A program made the translations under genes and the position numbers. This document shows, one piece after another, positions 24,482-37,193 of a stretch of 64,000 nucleotides of DNA; the stretch's first letter is position 1; each line of letters starts with the position of its first letter. This stretch comes from Nomia melanderi. Its lineage: Eukaryota; Arthropoda; Insecta; Hymenoptera; Halictidae. A model generated the notes under the pieces. It searched no databases. It was given only the letters and a program-made list of their open reading frames with translations, and was not told the origin of the DNA. The stretch covers positions 20,267,896 through 20,331,895 of the forward strand of contig NC_135001.1 in NCBI RefSeq assembly GCF_051020985.1, given 5' to 3'.

Positions 24482-26529
24482 TACAAGACACCGAACTCTT
24501 CGTTTCAATAAAAGACTCGGGTATTTCACTGGCGACGGTGTTAATCGAGACAGAGCAATCCCAGGGTTCAGAAAAGTCAGCTTCCCTCGGCCGGCAATCT
24601 CTTTCGAGCATCAAAGCGAAAGCTCGATCGATCGCGGCGAGTCCACGGATCTGTTTAGGGTCGGCGAATTAGGTTGGTCCGCAGATCCAGCTCCGATTGC
24701 GTCCGTTCGGGACGACCCCCCGGGGGAGCGAACAACGACCGGGCGCGCATAGAAACAGATTCTAAGCAGCATCGAGGAATTATTGACACTGCCGGCTAAA
24801 GCTTCCCCTGCAATCTTGAAGAGGTGGCTGTAAGTTTGCCGACTCGCCGTCCGAAAACAGCAATTTTCGTAGCTGCAGCTCGGAAACTCAAACGCCGCTC
24901 GTTTGAACAAAGTCTCGGGAGGTCGGAGTCGGACGCAACAGGATGCGCGACGGTCTTGAAGTTGTTTTCCCTTTGAAAAGCCGTGGCAATACTGCAGCCG
25001 ACAAGGCCCGATGCGACCGAGGCCGCGTTCTCTGCGCGGCGGGTCGTTCACCTGCTCCGTGAACAGGCAAACAGCCGCCGCGCTTCCACTGTCTGCTTAC
25101 GCGTTCATTGTTCCCCAAGAAAAAGTAACGAGATGCCTGAAGACCTTACCCGGATTAGAGCCCGGGCGACTTGTTTTGACAAGTCTCGACTGACGAGCCG
25201 CCGCCCCGCTGTCAAATTAACTGTTGTTCCCCCCGAAATAAGCCCGGCCCGGTCCCGGGCGGAGTTTTTAGCGACCGGTTTAATCAGCGCCTAGCAAGCA
25301 GTTACCGACTCTCGTCGAGATCCGCTTCTCCCCTTGTTCCCAAGAAATTCGAGGAATTTCGGGGGATAATAACGCGAAGCCATGACGGGAAAAGGGCGGC
25401 GGGACGCTAACTCGCGCTGCGAAACATTAATTCGGGCGCGACAGCCGTATCTCCGGTAACGAGACGGAGGATGCGACGGCAGTCCTGTTATTTCAATGGA
25501 TTTAATTGCAATCTCCGCCTTCGATCTTTATTAAGACGTTATCGCCGCCTCCCCCCTGTCGGTTTATTATTTAAGTTCCTCGAAGCACCCGTTCGTTCAT
25601 TTCGACAGCTTCTTATCTCTCCTCGGGCCGCCGGCAACAGAAATATCAGAGGAACTTCGAGATTCGCTGTTGACACGTTTAAAAGTATTTCGCCAATCGA
25701 ACCACTCGCAATTTAATGAGAAAGGGGAACGAAATTCCTGGTACCCGAAGGCTGAAGTGCTCGCTCTTCATCCGCTCGCGGAAACAGCCGAGTCGAACAC
25801 GTATCGGAACAACCAATCAAATATTTGCGAGAGTCAGGGCGTCGCGTAATTTCATCGGTACTTCATCCGTCACGAAGATATTAAGAGTCAATATTTATTA
25901 CCGGAATGACGCACATTTTAATGACCTCAACACGTTTCGAATCGTTATCGATCCAGCCGCAAGTTCAACACTCCGTTCTAACGATAATGTACTAATTGCT
26001 TGCCTTCCTCCAATTATCGGCGGCATCGGTAATTAAACACTCCCAGTTCGGAATCATGTTTATCCAGGTCTCCGGCGATCTCTTTGAACCGGCGCGCCTT
26101 CTTACGGTAACACTCTGGCGATCGCTGGTCGGCTCGCGGAGCACGGAAAACGGACCGTCCCGGCGCGTCATCGAAAACGGGGTCTCACCCGGTCAGCAAA
26201 CCTCTCGCAGCATCCTCTCGGCCCTCGCCGGGATTCATTCCGCGACGGAGTCTCTTAAAATTCCGCCCTCGCCCGGTCTAATAAAGCAGTATCCGCGTTG
26301 GATCCGAAATTGATCCGGCTAGGTAACCACCGAGGCCGACAACTTTCCGCCGAAGCCGACGTATTCAGCCCGCGTCACCCCTTTCGCTTGGTAATTCCGA
26401 AAATTGAATCCGACGAGTCAGCGTTCCGCGAGGAACAGGTCTCCTCCGGGCTGTGACCCGGCGGCTCAGAGCATTCGCGGCGCCCAACGACCCTGTTTAT
26501 TCCATCCATCAAACGTGCGACTATAAACA
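24482..26529. other. CpG-rich non-coding block
   Basis: About 2 kb of CpG-rich sequence with many overlapping frames up to 146 codons on both strands and no recognisable domain or RNA gene. No repeat copy was seen. Confidence 0.4.
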
Positions 26530-27060
26530 GAGAAGCATCGACGGGTCGCGCGGGAATGAGGCGTCCTTCGGAACAGACGCAAATCCGACCCCTTGTTACG
26601 TATTCTAAATCCTTTTCTCTCGGAGAATTTCGTTTCGAACGGTGCACCTGTTCTGTCGATGAAACGCCGAGTTGTAACCTGGGCGAACGTGTAGTTGAAA
26701 TGTTTCCCCCGATTTTTGCTGTTCAACCGAGTAACTATGTATCAGATTCAGCTTAGTTTTAACTCAAAGTCGACTTCTCATTTCAGTGATGAAGTGGAGT
26801 AAGAAGAAACTAGTTGAACAGTCTACCATTAGACGCTAAGCTGTGGCTTTACCTAAATTTGTAAAGTTGACGTTGATTTATAGAGCCCTGCCGTTCCAGT
26901 TTCGATTCATTCGATGATAAATCGATGAACAGGGGATAATCAAAGACTCTCCGGCGATTCCTGGAGGGATAAGGCATCCTTTCGAACGATGGATGCAAAT
27001 CCGACCCCTTGTTACGTAGGCTCGCCCCCATTTCACTTGGAAATTCCATTCGAAAGGGCG
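26530..27060 (+). repeat. Diverged local duplication, about 416 bp apart
   Basis: The 18 bp aaatccgaccccttgtta is present at 26581 and 26997 in otherwise diverged copies that keep the same order of landmarks: 'gcatcgacg/gcgattcc', 'ggcgtcctt/ggcatcctt', 'cgaac..tgcaaatccgac', 'ttgttacgta' and then 'gaa.ttc.ttcgaa'. The DNA is CpG-rich, unlike most repeats here. The preserved block may be a duplicated regulatory or otherwise constrained sequence; I cannot tell from one genome. Confidence 0.65.
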
Positions 27061-28014
27061 CGCGGCTTCCGTCGACGGAAAAATTAGATCGGAACCCGTA
27101 AAATTCGGGTCAGTTTATAAAATCCCGCGAGTAAAATTCGCAAGCTATCCGCGATCAATAAAAGATCCGGCATCCGCGGCTGCACGAAACGCAGCGATTC
27201 CCGTTTCGGTTGATTCGATTGTTTTTCCCGGAGTAATTGGGGATTTTGTTCCGTCGATTGGTAGAAAAGGGAGGCGCTTGTCGAGCTGCGTGCCCGGCCA
27301 GCTGAGCTTCCATCGGAACAAGCCGTGAACGAATGGAAAAAAAAAGAACAGGAGGAGAACGAAAACAAAAATTGGATCCAACCGGAAACGGGGAACCGAC
27401 GCGGGAATGTTTACAGCCGCGCGTCGAATAATTCACGAGGGTACGGCTCCTTCGGACTCGAATTCGGCCGGGTTTCAGTTGCAGTTTCGCGGGGCGAACG
27501 ACGCGCACGCGGGAGCGTGACAAGAACGAATAACGTTTCTTGCGTCGCGTGCTTAAAATCGCATGACAAATGCCCGCATTTTCTTCCTAAACAGATTTTT
27601 CCTTCTGAAAAATTTATTTTCACACGTGCCGCGATAAATCACCGCCGCCGGGGCTCTACCTAAGTATCGGCCTGCGCATGAAAATATATCAAACTATTCG
27701 CGGGATACCGTCGATTCGGGCCCGCCGGCTGTATCGACGGAACGCACGCGAGCTCGTATTTGTTTATCGTTGTCCCCGGCGACCGCGATAAATAATCCCA
27801 CGTCAACTTAACCCTTTCGATACCAGCGCCGACCGCAGTCGACGTTCACGTGTAGTGGTCGCAACGATGTAACGAGCTCGTGCGTTAAACCTTTAAGATA
27901 GAATCTGAATTCGTTAAAATCGGTGCTAATTGACGGCGCAGGAACTGTAAACGTGTTGCGGAGGACAAGCTCGGTTCTGGATCCTAATGGATTATATTAA
28001 CATCGTTTGGAACG
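27061..28014. other. CpG-rich non-coding block
   Basis: Mixed to CpG-rich sequence with overlapping frames on both strands. Near 27809 a TTAACCCTTTCGATACCAGCG motif looks like a TTAA-element terminus, but I could not find its inverted partner. Confidence 0.35.
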
Positions 28015-28234
28015 TGACACGTTCACTGCCATACGAATTTTAGGCATTCTATACAATATTCCTTATTCTTTTATAACAACGACAAATCTTGTAACCCTTT
28101 CACTGTTAGCATGAAATGTATGATTTCAATTTATTTTGCTTTATATTACGATACATTTCAAATACAACCGAAATTGTAGCAAACTGGCAATCTCTTGCTA
28201 CGAGTGTATTCGTGACTGGCGGTGAATGGGTTAA
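28015..28234 (+). mobile_element. Family F TTAA element, copy 2
   Basis: It is the same as 20147-20378 with a short deletion after 'gtatgattt'. The left end TGACACGTTCACTGCCA pairs imperfectly with the right end TGGCGGTGAATGGGTTAA. The internal 'ccctttcactgttagca' again resembles a terminus, hinting that the family arose by internal duplication or by nested insertion. Confidence 0.85.
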
Positions 28235-29675
28235 TTATATCTATAGCTATATCTTGACGGTTATTTTAACGAGCTGCAGACGCATGCTACAAATACTCGC
28301 GATCCACGTGAAAGCTGCTTTTCTTGTATTGTTGCATCCAAGAATAGAGAAGCTTCAATTATTATAGAACTCAGAGCACATCGATAAAAATAGTTGAGCA
28401 ACTTCATAAGCACGACAGAAGATAATCCCCAAAGTTCAAACCCATTCGAAGCGCATTTTACAGCGTCGTTAAACTGCGAGCGCACGAAAGTCAAACAGCA
28501 CGCGGAGAAAAGCTTTAAACACCGACCCCGCAGCGAGGGTGCGAAGCAAACCGCCGAGGGAATTCCTGGTTTCACGTTGAACCGGAAATATCGAGCGATC
28601 CGCGCCGTTCACCCGATTATACATAATGGAAACGTTAAGGGGGCGGGCGGCGCGATCGGCGGATCGACGCGCCCACTCGACGGAGACCGCGAAATAATCC
28701 GAGGACGTTTAATAGCTCGCAGCGTGCCCGGCCGGCGATTCGCGCGGAGTAATTTCAGCTCGCAGCCAATGTATCCCGCGGAGTTGGGATTCCAGGCGCG
28801 AGACTAAAGTTCGCGTTTAAAGCTAGTTAGCGAAGTAATAAAGTCAAGGTGCAGCCGGAGAGTGGCTAAGTGGCCGAGTCAGTGAGCAATCGTTGGAATA
28901 AATGAGCGAGAAGGGCGACGGGGGTGGGAACGAACGGGGCTGGAACGGAAGGAATGGGGTTATAATTATCAGCTAAAAGTGTAGGTGCGAGACTCGGTCC
29001 GGTATTACAGGCCACTTCGTTTTTTTCCCCCCTCCTCCTCCTCCTACTCCTCTTCTTCTTCTTCTTCCTCCGCCGGCCCGAATGTAGTTAGAGGAGATAC
29101 CGTTACAAACTCGTCCGCCCAGACTCGATTCCTGGGACGCTTCTCGCCGGCGATATTTACGCTCGCTCGCCCAGACGGACCGTGACTTTTATCAGAATTC
29201 TCTATCAATTACGCCCGGCGAAATTGCGACTCCGTCCGGTCGGAGGTCGCGGGCTCCCGGGGAATTCACCGGAACCGACCGGCACGTAGTTTATCGCGAT
29301 CGTTGCGCTGCTTTCCTGTCAGCCGAGTCTTTTTATTTATTTGTTTGCGGGGATCAGTTTAGCGGCGATTCTCCGGGATTAACAGGGAAAACCAGTTTAC
29401 TGGCGGAGGGAACGTACTCTAACGGTAAGGATCAATATTTACATAGTTGTCTGTGCCTTCGTTATGCTCGCTCACTTAGTGATTTTCACCGGCTGTCTTT
29501 GATTTTCTAACTAGTCTTCAATTCTACACTGATATAATTCTGCGTATTCCTCTCCTTCATAGACATATGCTTTCTCTATATCACTCGAAGTTCCAATACC
29601 AAATCTTTCACAATGCTCGTACGAGCAGAGCTGTGGAGGTGATAAAAATGGGAGGACACATGTAGTTTGAACTAT
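28235..29675. other. CpG-rich non-coding block with a pyrimidine tract
   Basis: No gene or element was recognised apart from the CCT/CTT tract at 29018-29072. The 137-codon plus-strand frame at 28394-28807 and a minus-strand frame overlap without domain support. Confidence 0.4.
29018..29072 (+). repeat. (CCT)n/(CTT)n pyrimidine microsatellite
   Basis: Nearly uninterrupted pyrimidines: a T and C run, then CCT units, then CTT units, then CCTCCG. It reads as a serine run in one frame. A long pyrimidine tract followed by 'gaatgtag' could also act as a splice acceptor, but no coding exon follows that I can support. Confidence 0.8.
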
Positions 29676-29740
29676 TTAACACTAAAACTACCAGAAGGGT
29701 CCAAATGACTTCTTGATGTCTCCTTTCTGTAATTATTAAA
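29676..29740 (+). mobile_element. Family C TTAA element, left-end fragment
   Basis: TTAACACTAAAACTACCAG matches the left terminus of the complete C elements at 44.5 and 47.1 kb, and 'gtaattattaaaa' matches their interior. The right end is not recognisable. A decayed or truncated copy. Confidence 0.55.
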
Positions 29741-32700
29741 AAGATAACAGACGTTTCTCTGGAAAATGATTAAAGAAATTTATTTAACAATACGAAAACT
29801 GAATTATAAGTCAATCAAAGTCTAAATAGATGTACTCTTGGAGTTTCTATAGAGAAATTTCGAAAAGTCAATTTAACTGCTCGGTAGATCTAGTGTTCGC
29901 GCCTCCAAACATTCACGCACTTATACCATTCATCCCCAATCGCTCTTTCCTACTTTCCACCCACATCCTTTCTCACTTGTACCCTGACCCGACAGCTATA
30001 GGTAACGTTCGCGCTCGTCATCGCAACATTCTCACGGACCATTCTCAGCCACTCGCGATTCTTTGAACTGAATCGCCCAATTTCCAAACGTACTAGCGTC
30101 ACCTAGTCGCAAGACACCGACCGCACGCGCATTTCCTAGGCTCGGCGGAGACGTGTCGAAATTTTACCGCCATACTTCGTGCCAAACGTTCTTCACCATG
30201 GTTTCCCAAGTATCCAATTACACTTACTCCAATTCATCACATCCCGTCCAATTCACGCTCTCTGACTCTAACAGGCAATCCTACTTGTTCACTTATTGAT
30301 TAGTGATCATCGTACTACTGCTCCATACTACGAAAGACTGGAGCCGTAAATAAAACGAAAGAAACACATCGATCGGAGCTCAACAATACCAAGTAAATAT
30401 TTGCACTTTTTACTCTGTCGAGCAACGTTCGCGCCCCGCCTTTTACCGAGCTTCACGGCGAAGAACGTGAGAGAATCCACACCTTCGCGGTTTGTGTTTC
30501 TTCGAACGAAGCCGCCGTAAGGGCTTATCACCCTCCCGATTCGACGCGGTCGTTACTAATGGCGCAAAACCGGGGGATCGCGAGCCGGGGCACCATGGCC
30601 GACCTGAAAAACTACCGCGGCGGAACTCGGCCCGGCCGGGAGAGTTTTATTACGGCTGCGAGCCGTTCGGTTGGGGGCTCGTTTGCCGCGTTAACCAGCG
30701 TCGATTTTTCTCAATTATCCGGTGAAGAGATATAATAGCTTCCTTCCGAGCAGACCGAGTTGTAATTTGATAAACGAATATATATCGAGGCCGCGGTATC
30801 ATCTTGTTCGGTTAGGGCGGGGTTAATTGAGACGCCGCGGCGGATCCACGGCTACGGGAATTAATATGGAAATACCCTTTGGTGCGCCTCGCCTTGCGTT
30901 TAACGCTTTCCTGCGTTTAGGAACAGGGTTCAGACGATTAGCTTATACGGAGACGTATATACTCGGGGAATCTCATTGTGAAACGTTCCTGTGGTGTAGG
31001 ACTGTACGGGTAGCAATTTGTCTGCTTTTAATTCTTTTGATGTATACTGATATATTGAACAAGCATCAATCCCACCATTATTGTTATTGTGGGGCTACTA
31101 AAATAAAAACTAAGTCCATAACTGCCTTCCTCAACTGCTTTTCCAAAAAGGAAAACTCTTCAGTCGACGGCGTACGTGACGCAGGTCATGGTGGTCCCCT
31201 TGGTCATAAACTTGTCAACGGACCTGGACCATCTCTCCCCCCAGGTATCGACAAGCAAAAGGTCGAACCGTCTACATTATATTTATCCTTTGCTCACTGA
31301 CCCCTGCAACTATTCCCAAGAATCTTCCACTGTTCAATTACTTAGTAATCGTAAGATTCCCTAGTAATAAAATAAAATATAAATTCAACGCGTTTATTTC
31401 ACGATCTCATCATGGATGACATAGACCAACCGTGCTCGTCCGCAAAGTAGCTGGATACATCGCGGCGACGGTTAATGGATACCATCCGAACAAAATTGCA
31501 TCCACCGACGGGGAACCTATCGAAAACTACTCAAGAGGGTGCGCGCAATGCGCGGTGCAACGACGGAACCGTAACTTGTCAAATGGCTGTCGATCGCCGA
31601 ATGAAAAGAGAACAGACTTATCTGGCGCGCGGAGGAAACATGGCCGCGGGGCTCGGTATCGCGTCACAATGTTATCGGCGGCGGCGGGTTTACGCCCGGC
31701 CGATGAATAAAACAGGCCCGCGACGCGAATAAAGAACGCGGGCTGGCGCACGAGCCCGATAAGGGGCCGTCTCTCCTTGCGGGCCGGCCATTAGATAAAC
31801 AGATTTATTCGCGGTACACGCGAGGCCGGCCGGGCTCGGCTGCCGAGCTATCGAGCACGAAATTCGGATGTACACTTGTACGGCCTATCGCGGCGGTTCG
31901 TCGAGCACGCGTACTTAATCGCGGCTTAACCCGCTCTCAAAAGTTCCGGCCGGATGAACCGGTTGTTCGCCGTAGGAGGCACCGCCCGGCTCGCAGTCGA
32001 AGGTAATTGCTCGAAACTGCGATACCCCCGGACAAAATGTCGCCGGTAATTGCCACGGAATCGCGGGATCCGCCCGAAGATCGAACGATTAGTAAACTTA
32101 GCACGGTATTGAGTTGTAACGTTAACCTGCGCTGAGGAGCGCCGTAGAGCTCTTCTTGAGTTGTGCCGAAATTGAGAGCGCGGGGGCGCTTCTGTTTATC
32201 AGTATTGTAGGGGTTTTTATTAAAATCCCATTGCAGTGGCGAGGAATAAAAAGAAAGAATTAGACTCACTAGATGACAATAACAAATACTTTATTCTACT
32301 ATAACTCGCAGACTCGCTAACTGTTACTTGCTGTGTTACTCGCTCAAAAGATCACGCTCAACTCAGGTCACGCTTCACAATGTCTATCCGCTATCAAGCA
32401 CAAAATGTTCCTCGCGCACGCATTCCCACTCGCTTTTAACACGCACCCCCATTCGCTCTGTCTTTCTCACCCTTGCACCCTTCTCACTCGCATCTTTCGT
32501 CCATAGTCAAAATTCACGCAGTCGCGTACACGCTTTTCTCACGGTCCAGTCGCTCAGTTCCAGACACTGTTCCTCGCATTCTTTCAGCCACTCAAGATTT
32601 TCTAAACGCAGTCACACTATTTTCCAAACATCCCGGCGCCGGTCCGTCACCCTTACGCACGCACAACAAACCATTCATCTTACAGTATCAATTATAATTT

Positions 32701-32919
32701 TCTTACTGTATTCTTCAAGAAATAAGTCGAAGTAAAGTTATTTGAATAAATGTTACATACACACCCGATCACTTTGCATTCTTGGTAAATGTCCACAAAA
32801 GTTGTTTAGCATCGGTTAATCTTGGCCATCAGAGAATCTCACGATGTTATAAGCAAGGTTCTGATACACTGAGCACTAACAGGATATAGTACTTTCTTTT
32901 TCATCGAGGCTTGATTGTT
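29741..32919. other. Non-coding block containing weak repeat pair E
   Basis: Two pyrimidine-rich stretches, about 29780-30130 and 32270-32660, share an ordered set of landmarks ('tctcacttg/tctcactcg', 'ttctcacgg.cca', 'attctcagccactcgcgatt/tttcagccactcaagatt', 'attttccaaac'); I treat them as a very diverged repeat pair. Between them the DNA is CpG-rich. A small block at 31187-31245, flanked by AG and GT, is discussed as a finding. Confidence 0.35.
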
Positions 32920-33125
32920 ATAACCCTTTGCGGACAAAGATTCTTTGAAATATACGAAACCTTCGGCATATGAAGTTAAATTATATATCGATTGCTTAAA
33001 TAATAGAAAGAAAAGAAATTATACGCAGATCTCTTGCTGTTTGAGTAACTGAATCATTTTAGACTTACTCTTCCAAATATGGAAATTTGATCTCGCCGAA
33101 ATGTCGTTCGTCCGTAAAGGGTTAA
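32920..33125 (+). mobile_element. Family M TTAA element, reference copy
   Basis: A 206 bp element from ATAACCCTTTGCGGACAAAG to TCGTCCGTAAAGGGTTAA; the ends pair as inverted repeats with two or three mismatches, and the left TTAA has mutated to ATAA. AT-rich, no frame. A diverged reverse copy lies at 12662-12845. Confidence 0.85.
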
Positions 33126-35154
33126 ATGACGCGTAAGTCGGGTAGTAAGGTACAACTCGAAAGACATCGTAAAGAGTTTGATTTAGCGTGTAACAGTTGT
33201 GATTCAGAAGCTAATGCGGATGGTTCGCAGTAACAACAGCTCGTAATTTAATTAGGACCATATTTTGACTCGGACTTGGAGATTTTTCATTCGGCATTGT
33301 TCGCGGCAACTGCAGAAATGCTCCAGCATTGAATTTTTCACGAGTACGCGAAGGAGAGCGAACGAAACCGAATTTCGTGAGGCGAGGGGTAATCACGAGA
33401 GTGCTTAACGAGCATCAGGTAACGCGAGAAGGGAACTACGGAAACTAGGAACCGTGCAGTTTCGGTATTGAGATCGGAGGTAGCTCGCGAACACAGTTGC
33501 TAATTTCTCGAGGATCGGGTTCATTTCAAGTTGGACTCGAATCGGCATTTTCTTGTTCAGTGAACGCTCACATTGGGCCGCAAAAACCTCGTCCAGTTCG
33601 AATATCGATTCGGCCGTAATTTCACGCTTCGAACGATTATGGTGCGACAGCTGCGGAACGTCACACACAACGACGGCACCGCGGCAACCCCCGATATGCG
33701 GTCCGACCTGGCCCTATGACTTTTTAACCCTTTTTTCTCTGGAGATCGCTTTCCCGAAAAATGAAACGCTTTGGTCCGCTTCTGACAGCGGAGGGAGGTG
33801 TGACAGACAGAAACTGCGGGAAGGTTGTCTGGACTTTAAGAAACTTTTGACGTGTTCAACGTATTAAAGGTGCTTTTCCACCTGAAGCATAGACCTGAAA
33901 TATTTTCTCCGCAGTTCAGTATTCCACCGTACCATAGGGTACAAAATTGTTTCTTTATATTTACTAATACGTTCGTTACTAGAATTTGCGACAACAATCT
34001 TCATGGTTACAACGTTTCGTAAATGCAACTGTTGAATTATTACTAATGCTAGCGAAAGCAAAAATGCCGTTCATATATCTTTAGTCTAAACAAAGATAGA
34101 AAGGCAATCAGATGTGTCTGGATTTTGTCACGCGAAGTCAAGGGACTTCCCCAAGCAAGGCTACAAACGATCCTGTAAACAAAAGCGGAGCCCAACTTAT
34201 TTTTCGGTGTTCTGAATCATTCGCATTCGAGAGCTTGAAAGAGCAAGACGTTTTTCAAAGCCGTTATAATAAAGTCACACTATAAAATATTGTTTCATTA
34301 TTTAATCACCCATTTCCAATGGCAACAAATCATCGAATGCAAGTAAAATTCGAGAGAAGAATCTCAACTTCCTACACATTGCGCTACGTGTTACGGTTTG
34401 AAATCAAAGCACGCGTGAAAGTAATCTAATTTTCTACACGCCATCGATATGTTAATAAATTTTGTTATTGCCGTAGGAGCTGTTTCTCGCGTGGGATGTT
34501 TCGCACGTACAAACACTTTCGCGTAAGCGATGCGAGGAGTGGAATCGAGCGAGAAATCTCGTGGCCGATTTTTATTAACACGTCGTACGTAACGGAAGCG
34601 TGTCACGGGTCGACATTTATAACGTTCCTCGTGACTGTTCTTGCGTCGTTGAGCCACGAATACCTCGGTCATGGAATTTTATTATACACTTTCGGCAAAA
34701 TGTGAATTTCGCCGTGTGAATACCAATGCGTTTAGACAATGCGACTTCGCGGTCGGTTATATTTATGGTCCCCGGTGCTCGGCTCCCCTGAACCGTTTCG
34801 ATTTCTTGTCTGGACGTTCTGCTAGGAATTGCGGGCACGCAGCTGTATCGACAGATGAGCCCGCGAATAAAAAGGAAACTGGCCTGTTTAGACGTGTAAA
34901 CGTATTACCAGGTAATAAATCGTCTTCCTCGGTACCGAATTAATAGGGCAAATTACTTTTTCGATGATCATTCGTATTCCCTACCGTATACATATTAGAA
35001 ATACGTTAAAAGACAATTATTATTGAGAATTTTTTTCGAAATTTTCCTAGATTCCTTGTTTTATTCTGCAACACCATAAGGATCGAAATTGTGAACAGAG
35101 TCCTTGTAATTTTCCCCGTAATAAAATTGGCAAATATGTACCACCAACCTAAGG
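33126..35154. other. Non-coding block
   Basis: Mixed composition. Frames up to 104 codons overlap (33553-33867 plus against 33405-33668 minus). No paired repeats or RNA genes were recognised. Confidence 0.4.
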
Positions 35155-35232
35155 GGTAAGCAGTTAACTGTGGAATTTAGTTGCAAAAGCCTCTCGTTCC
35201 GCGCGCAATAAAAAAAAATGGAGCTGTAGGTT
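35155..35232 (-). mobile_element. Family I fragment (left end, reverse orientation)
   Basis: 'cagttaactgtggaatttag' and the following 'ctctcgtt..gc.ataaa...aaatggagctgta' match the start of the full copy exactly 300 bp downstream (35161 against 35461). The other end of the element is missing. It is followed by a short gtaggtt duplication. Confidence 0.75.
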
Positions 35233-35455
35233 GTAGGTTGTAGCTGTCTAGTGGTAAAAACAGGAGATGTAGCTACAAAATTTTACGGTAGAAAAGATGA
35301 TAATACTGAACAACGTTTTTTGTTGAACTTGTATACTATCCAGCGGCGCCAATGTTAAATAGCTTGCCAATCTGTGTAGAACGGAGTTTCACCGATGGGT
35401 ACATAAAATTGTTGCTGTTTCGAGGACAACGGTGCAACACCCCCCTTCGACGAAA

Positions 35456-35701
35456 TTGACCAGTTAACTGTGGAATTTAGTTGGAAAAACCTCTCGTTCT
35501 GCAATAAAATAAACAAATGGAGCTGTACTCGTCGAATTCAGGATGAATGCACGTAGAGTATATTTTAATTAAAGATCAAAGCGAAACAAAGAAGAATGAC
35601 ATATTTATGTGAAAAAATCAAGAATTCATCGCTGAAACAGTTAGTATCGTGTCATACTTTACGATGACGTGTATACTCGTCAAACACAGTTAACTGGTTA
35701 A
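35456..35701 (-). mobile_element. Family I TTAA element, long copy
   Basis: A 246 bp element from TTGACCAGTTAACTGTGGAA to CACAGTTAACTGGTTAA with near-perfect inverted ends (CCAGTTAACTGTG); the left TTAA is TTGA. It retains the 'gtcatactttacgatgacgtgtatactcgtcaaa' segment deleted from the H-linked copies, and the central 'gtagagtatattttaattaaagatcaaagcgaaacaaag' segment missing from the 60.6 kb copy, so it is probably closest to the original form. Confidence 0.88.
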
Positions 35702-37193
35702 GTTGTTGCTTTTGATATTGGACACAGCTTACTAATCGCATTAATATCTGTACACAATGAAGTCTTCAGAATCGGTTCGAAGAGGTATCGGGAAGTTTAA
35801 CCTTATGCCAACTAGAATATTATAAACGTTTAAAAACTCGTTCCATAAACAACTGAATCATCCATCCATGTCGTAAGCACTAAAAATAAAGAAAACCACA
35901 TATCGATCTCTAATCATTCGAATAATTAATCTACTCATTCCCTTTCGATTTTACATATCAAAATCCGAACTCGCCAATGCAGCGGTATGTCATTCGGACC
36001 AAAATCACTCTTCCAAACTATTATTACGCTACGCGCAGCGACTAAAATCCACGAGACCAACAAAAACCCATTTCTATTTCCAGTCAATACGTCCCAAAGG
36101 AAAACACGCGGTATCGATGTCATAAAGACAAGACCCGTCCCGAACTTTCACTGTCCCGGTGTTTGTTCGAAAATTCTTGTTTCGAATTTCAAAGAAAAAG
36201 TTTCCGCCCCGTCCTCGACCGTGGCAACTTCCATCAGCTTCCCAGACTACCGGCCTCGTCCCGCGTCTTCCACTTCAATTTCCCCGAAAACCAACACGCC
36301 CCGCGCTTCATCAGCGGAAAAAGTTAACGCCTCGTTCCCGGTGCCGGGCGCGCCTGTTATTTTCAATTTCGCCGGTGATCCGCCGCGAAATTCCCGAGTC
36401 GTATCGCGGCCGCGCATCGCGTCTTCCGAGAACCACCGGGAGCTACCGCGGAACACGGGAAACTTCGCTCGCGTTACGTGTCCGCGCTTTTCCGAAAATT
36501 TTCCTCGGGCCCACGGCGTTGCCGGGGTATCTTCCGGAACTCGTTCGACTGCGCGCGTCACCGGCGAACGGGAAACGAGCACGCGGAGAAGCCGCGGCGA
36601 GGGAGGCGCACCGAATTTCTCGGTTTACCGGAGTTCGGTTCCCTTTGAAATAACACACCGCGCCGCGAGAGCTTCGCAAGTTTACCTAATCGACCGGTTA
36701 CGGTGTCACAAGCACTCTTTCGACCGTCGCCGTGCAGCGCCGCGGCATTTCGGGCTCCAATTAACCGAGCACCGGCATCGATCTATTGGCTCCCCTCGTT
36801 AGCGGCTAAAGACCGAAGATTGAACTCGTCCGGAGACAATTCTCACTCGAAATCTCGCGCTCGGTTCGTCGAACAAATCTCGTTCTGCGCTTCTCCCTTT
36901 CAGGAACGAAATTACGAACGTCTACATGGAAGTTTTAATGGAATTATTGGCCTGATGAAGCGTTCTACTGGGATTCTTACCAGATTTGTTTGTCCGCGGT
37001 AAAGCAGTCTTCTTGGGAGTTGTGAAGGTTGAGGGACTACGCTCTTTGGTTATCGGATTAGATGCTTCTCGCTGATCGAGGAGAAACGCAAGGATAAGAA
37101 AATGCCTATATATTCATTTATCCTATCACTATTGTATTCAATTCTATTATATTCCATCGAGTTATACTTTTCACTTGCTCTTGTTAACCCCTT
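35702..37193. other. CpG-rich block holding the longest open frame (not called)
   Basis: The plus-strand frame at 35987-36802 (271 codons) is the longest in the window, but a second plus-strand frame (36159-36653) and two minus-strand frames lie over the same bases. The predicted protein is rich in Arg, Ser and Pro, shows no domain or signal that I recognise, and follows the GC-rich core at 36.2-36.7 kb. I read it as chance openness in CpG-rich DNA. Confidence 0.45.

Noticed and set aside
27809..27850. TTAACCCTTTCGATACCAGCG, a possible TTAA-element terminus
   Set aside because: No inverted partner with TTAA was found within 400 bp on either side.
35222..35245. Sequence resembling the start of let-7 (gtaggttgtaggttgtag)
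   Set aside because: It is a short duplication of gtaggtt; the remaining let-7 bases do not match and no hairpin surrounds it.
35987..36802. 271-codon plus-strand frame, longest in the window
   Set aside because: It lies over CpG-rich DNA with other open frames on both strands over the same bases, has an Arg/Ser/Pro-rich translation with no recognisable domain, and shows no splice or promoter context.
37040..37065. ctctttggttatcgga, resembling miR-9 seed and body
   Set aside because: The match ends after about 13 bases and there is no complementary arm nearby.
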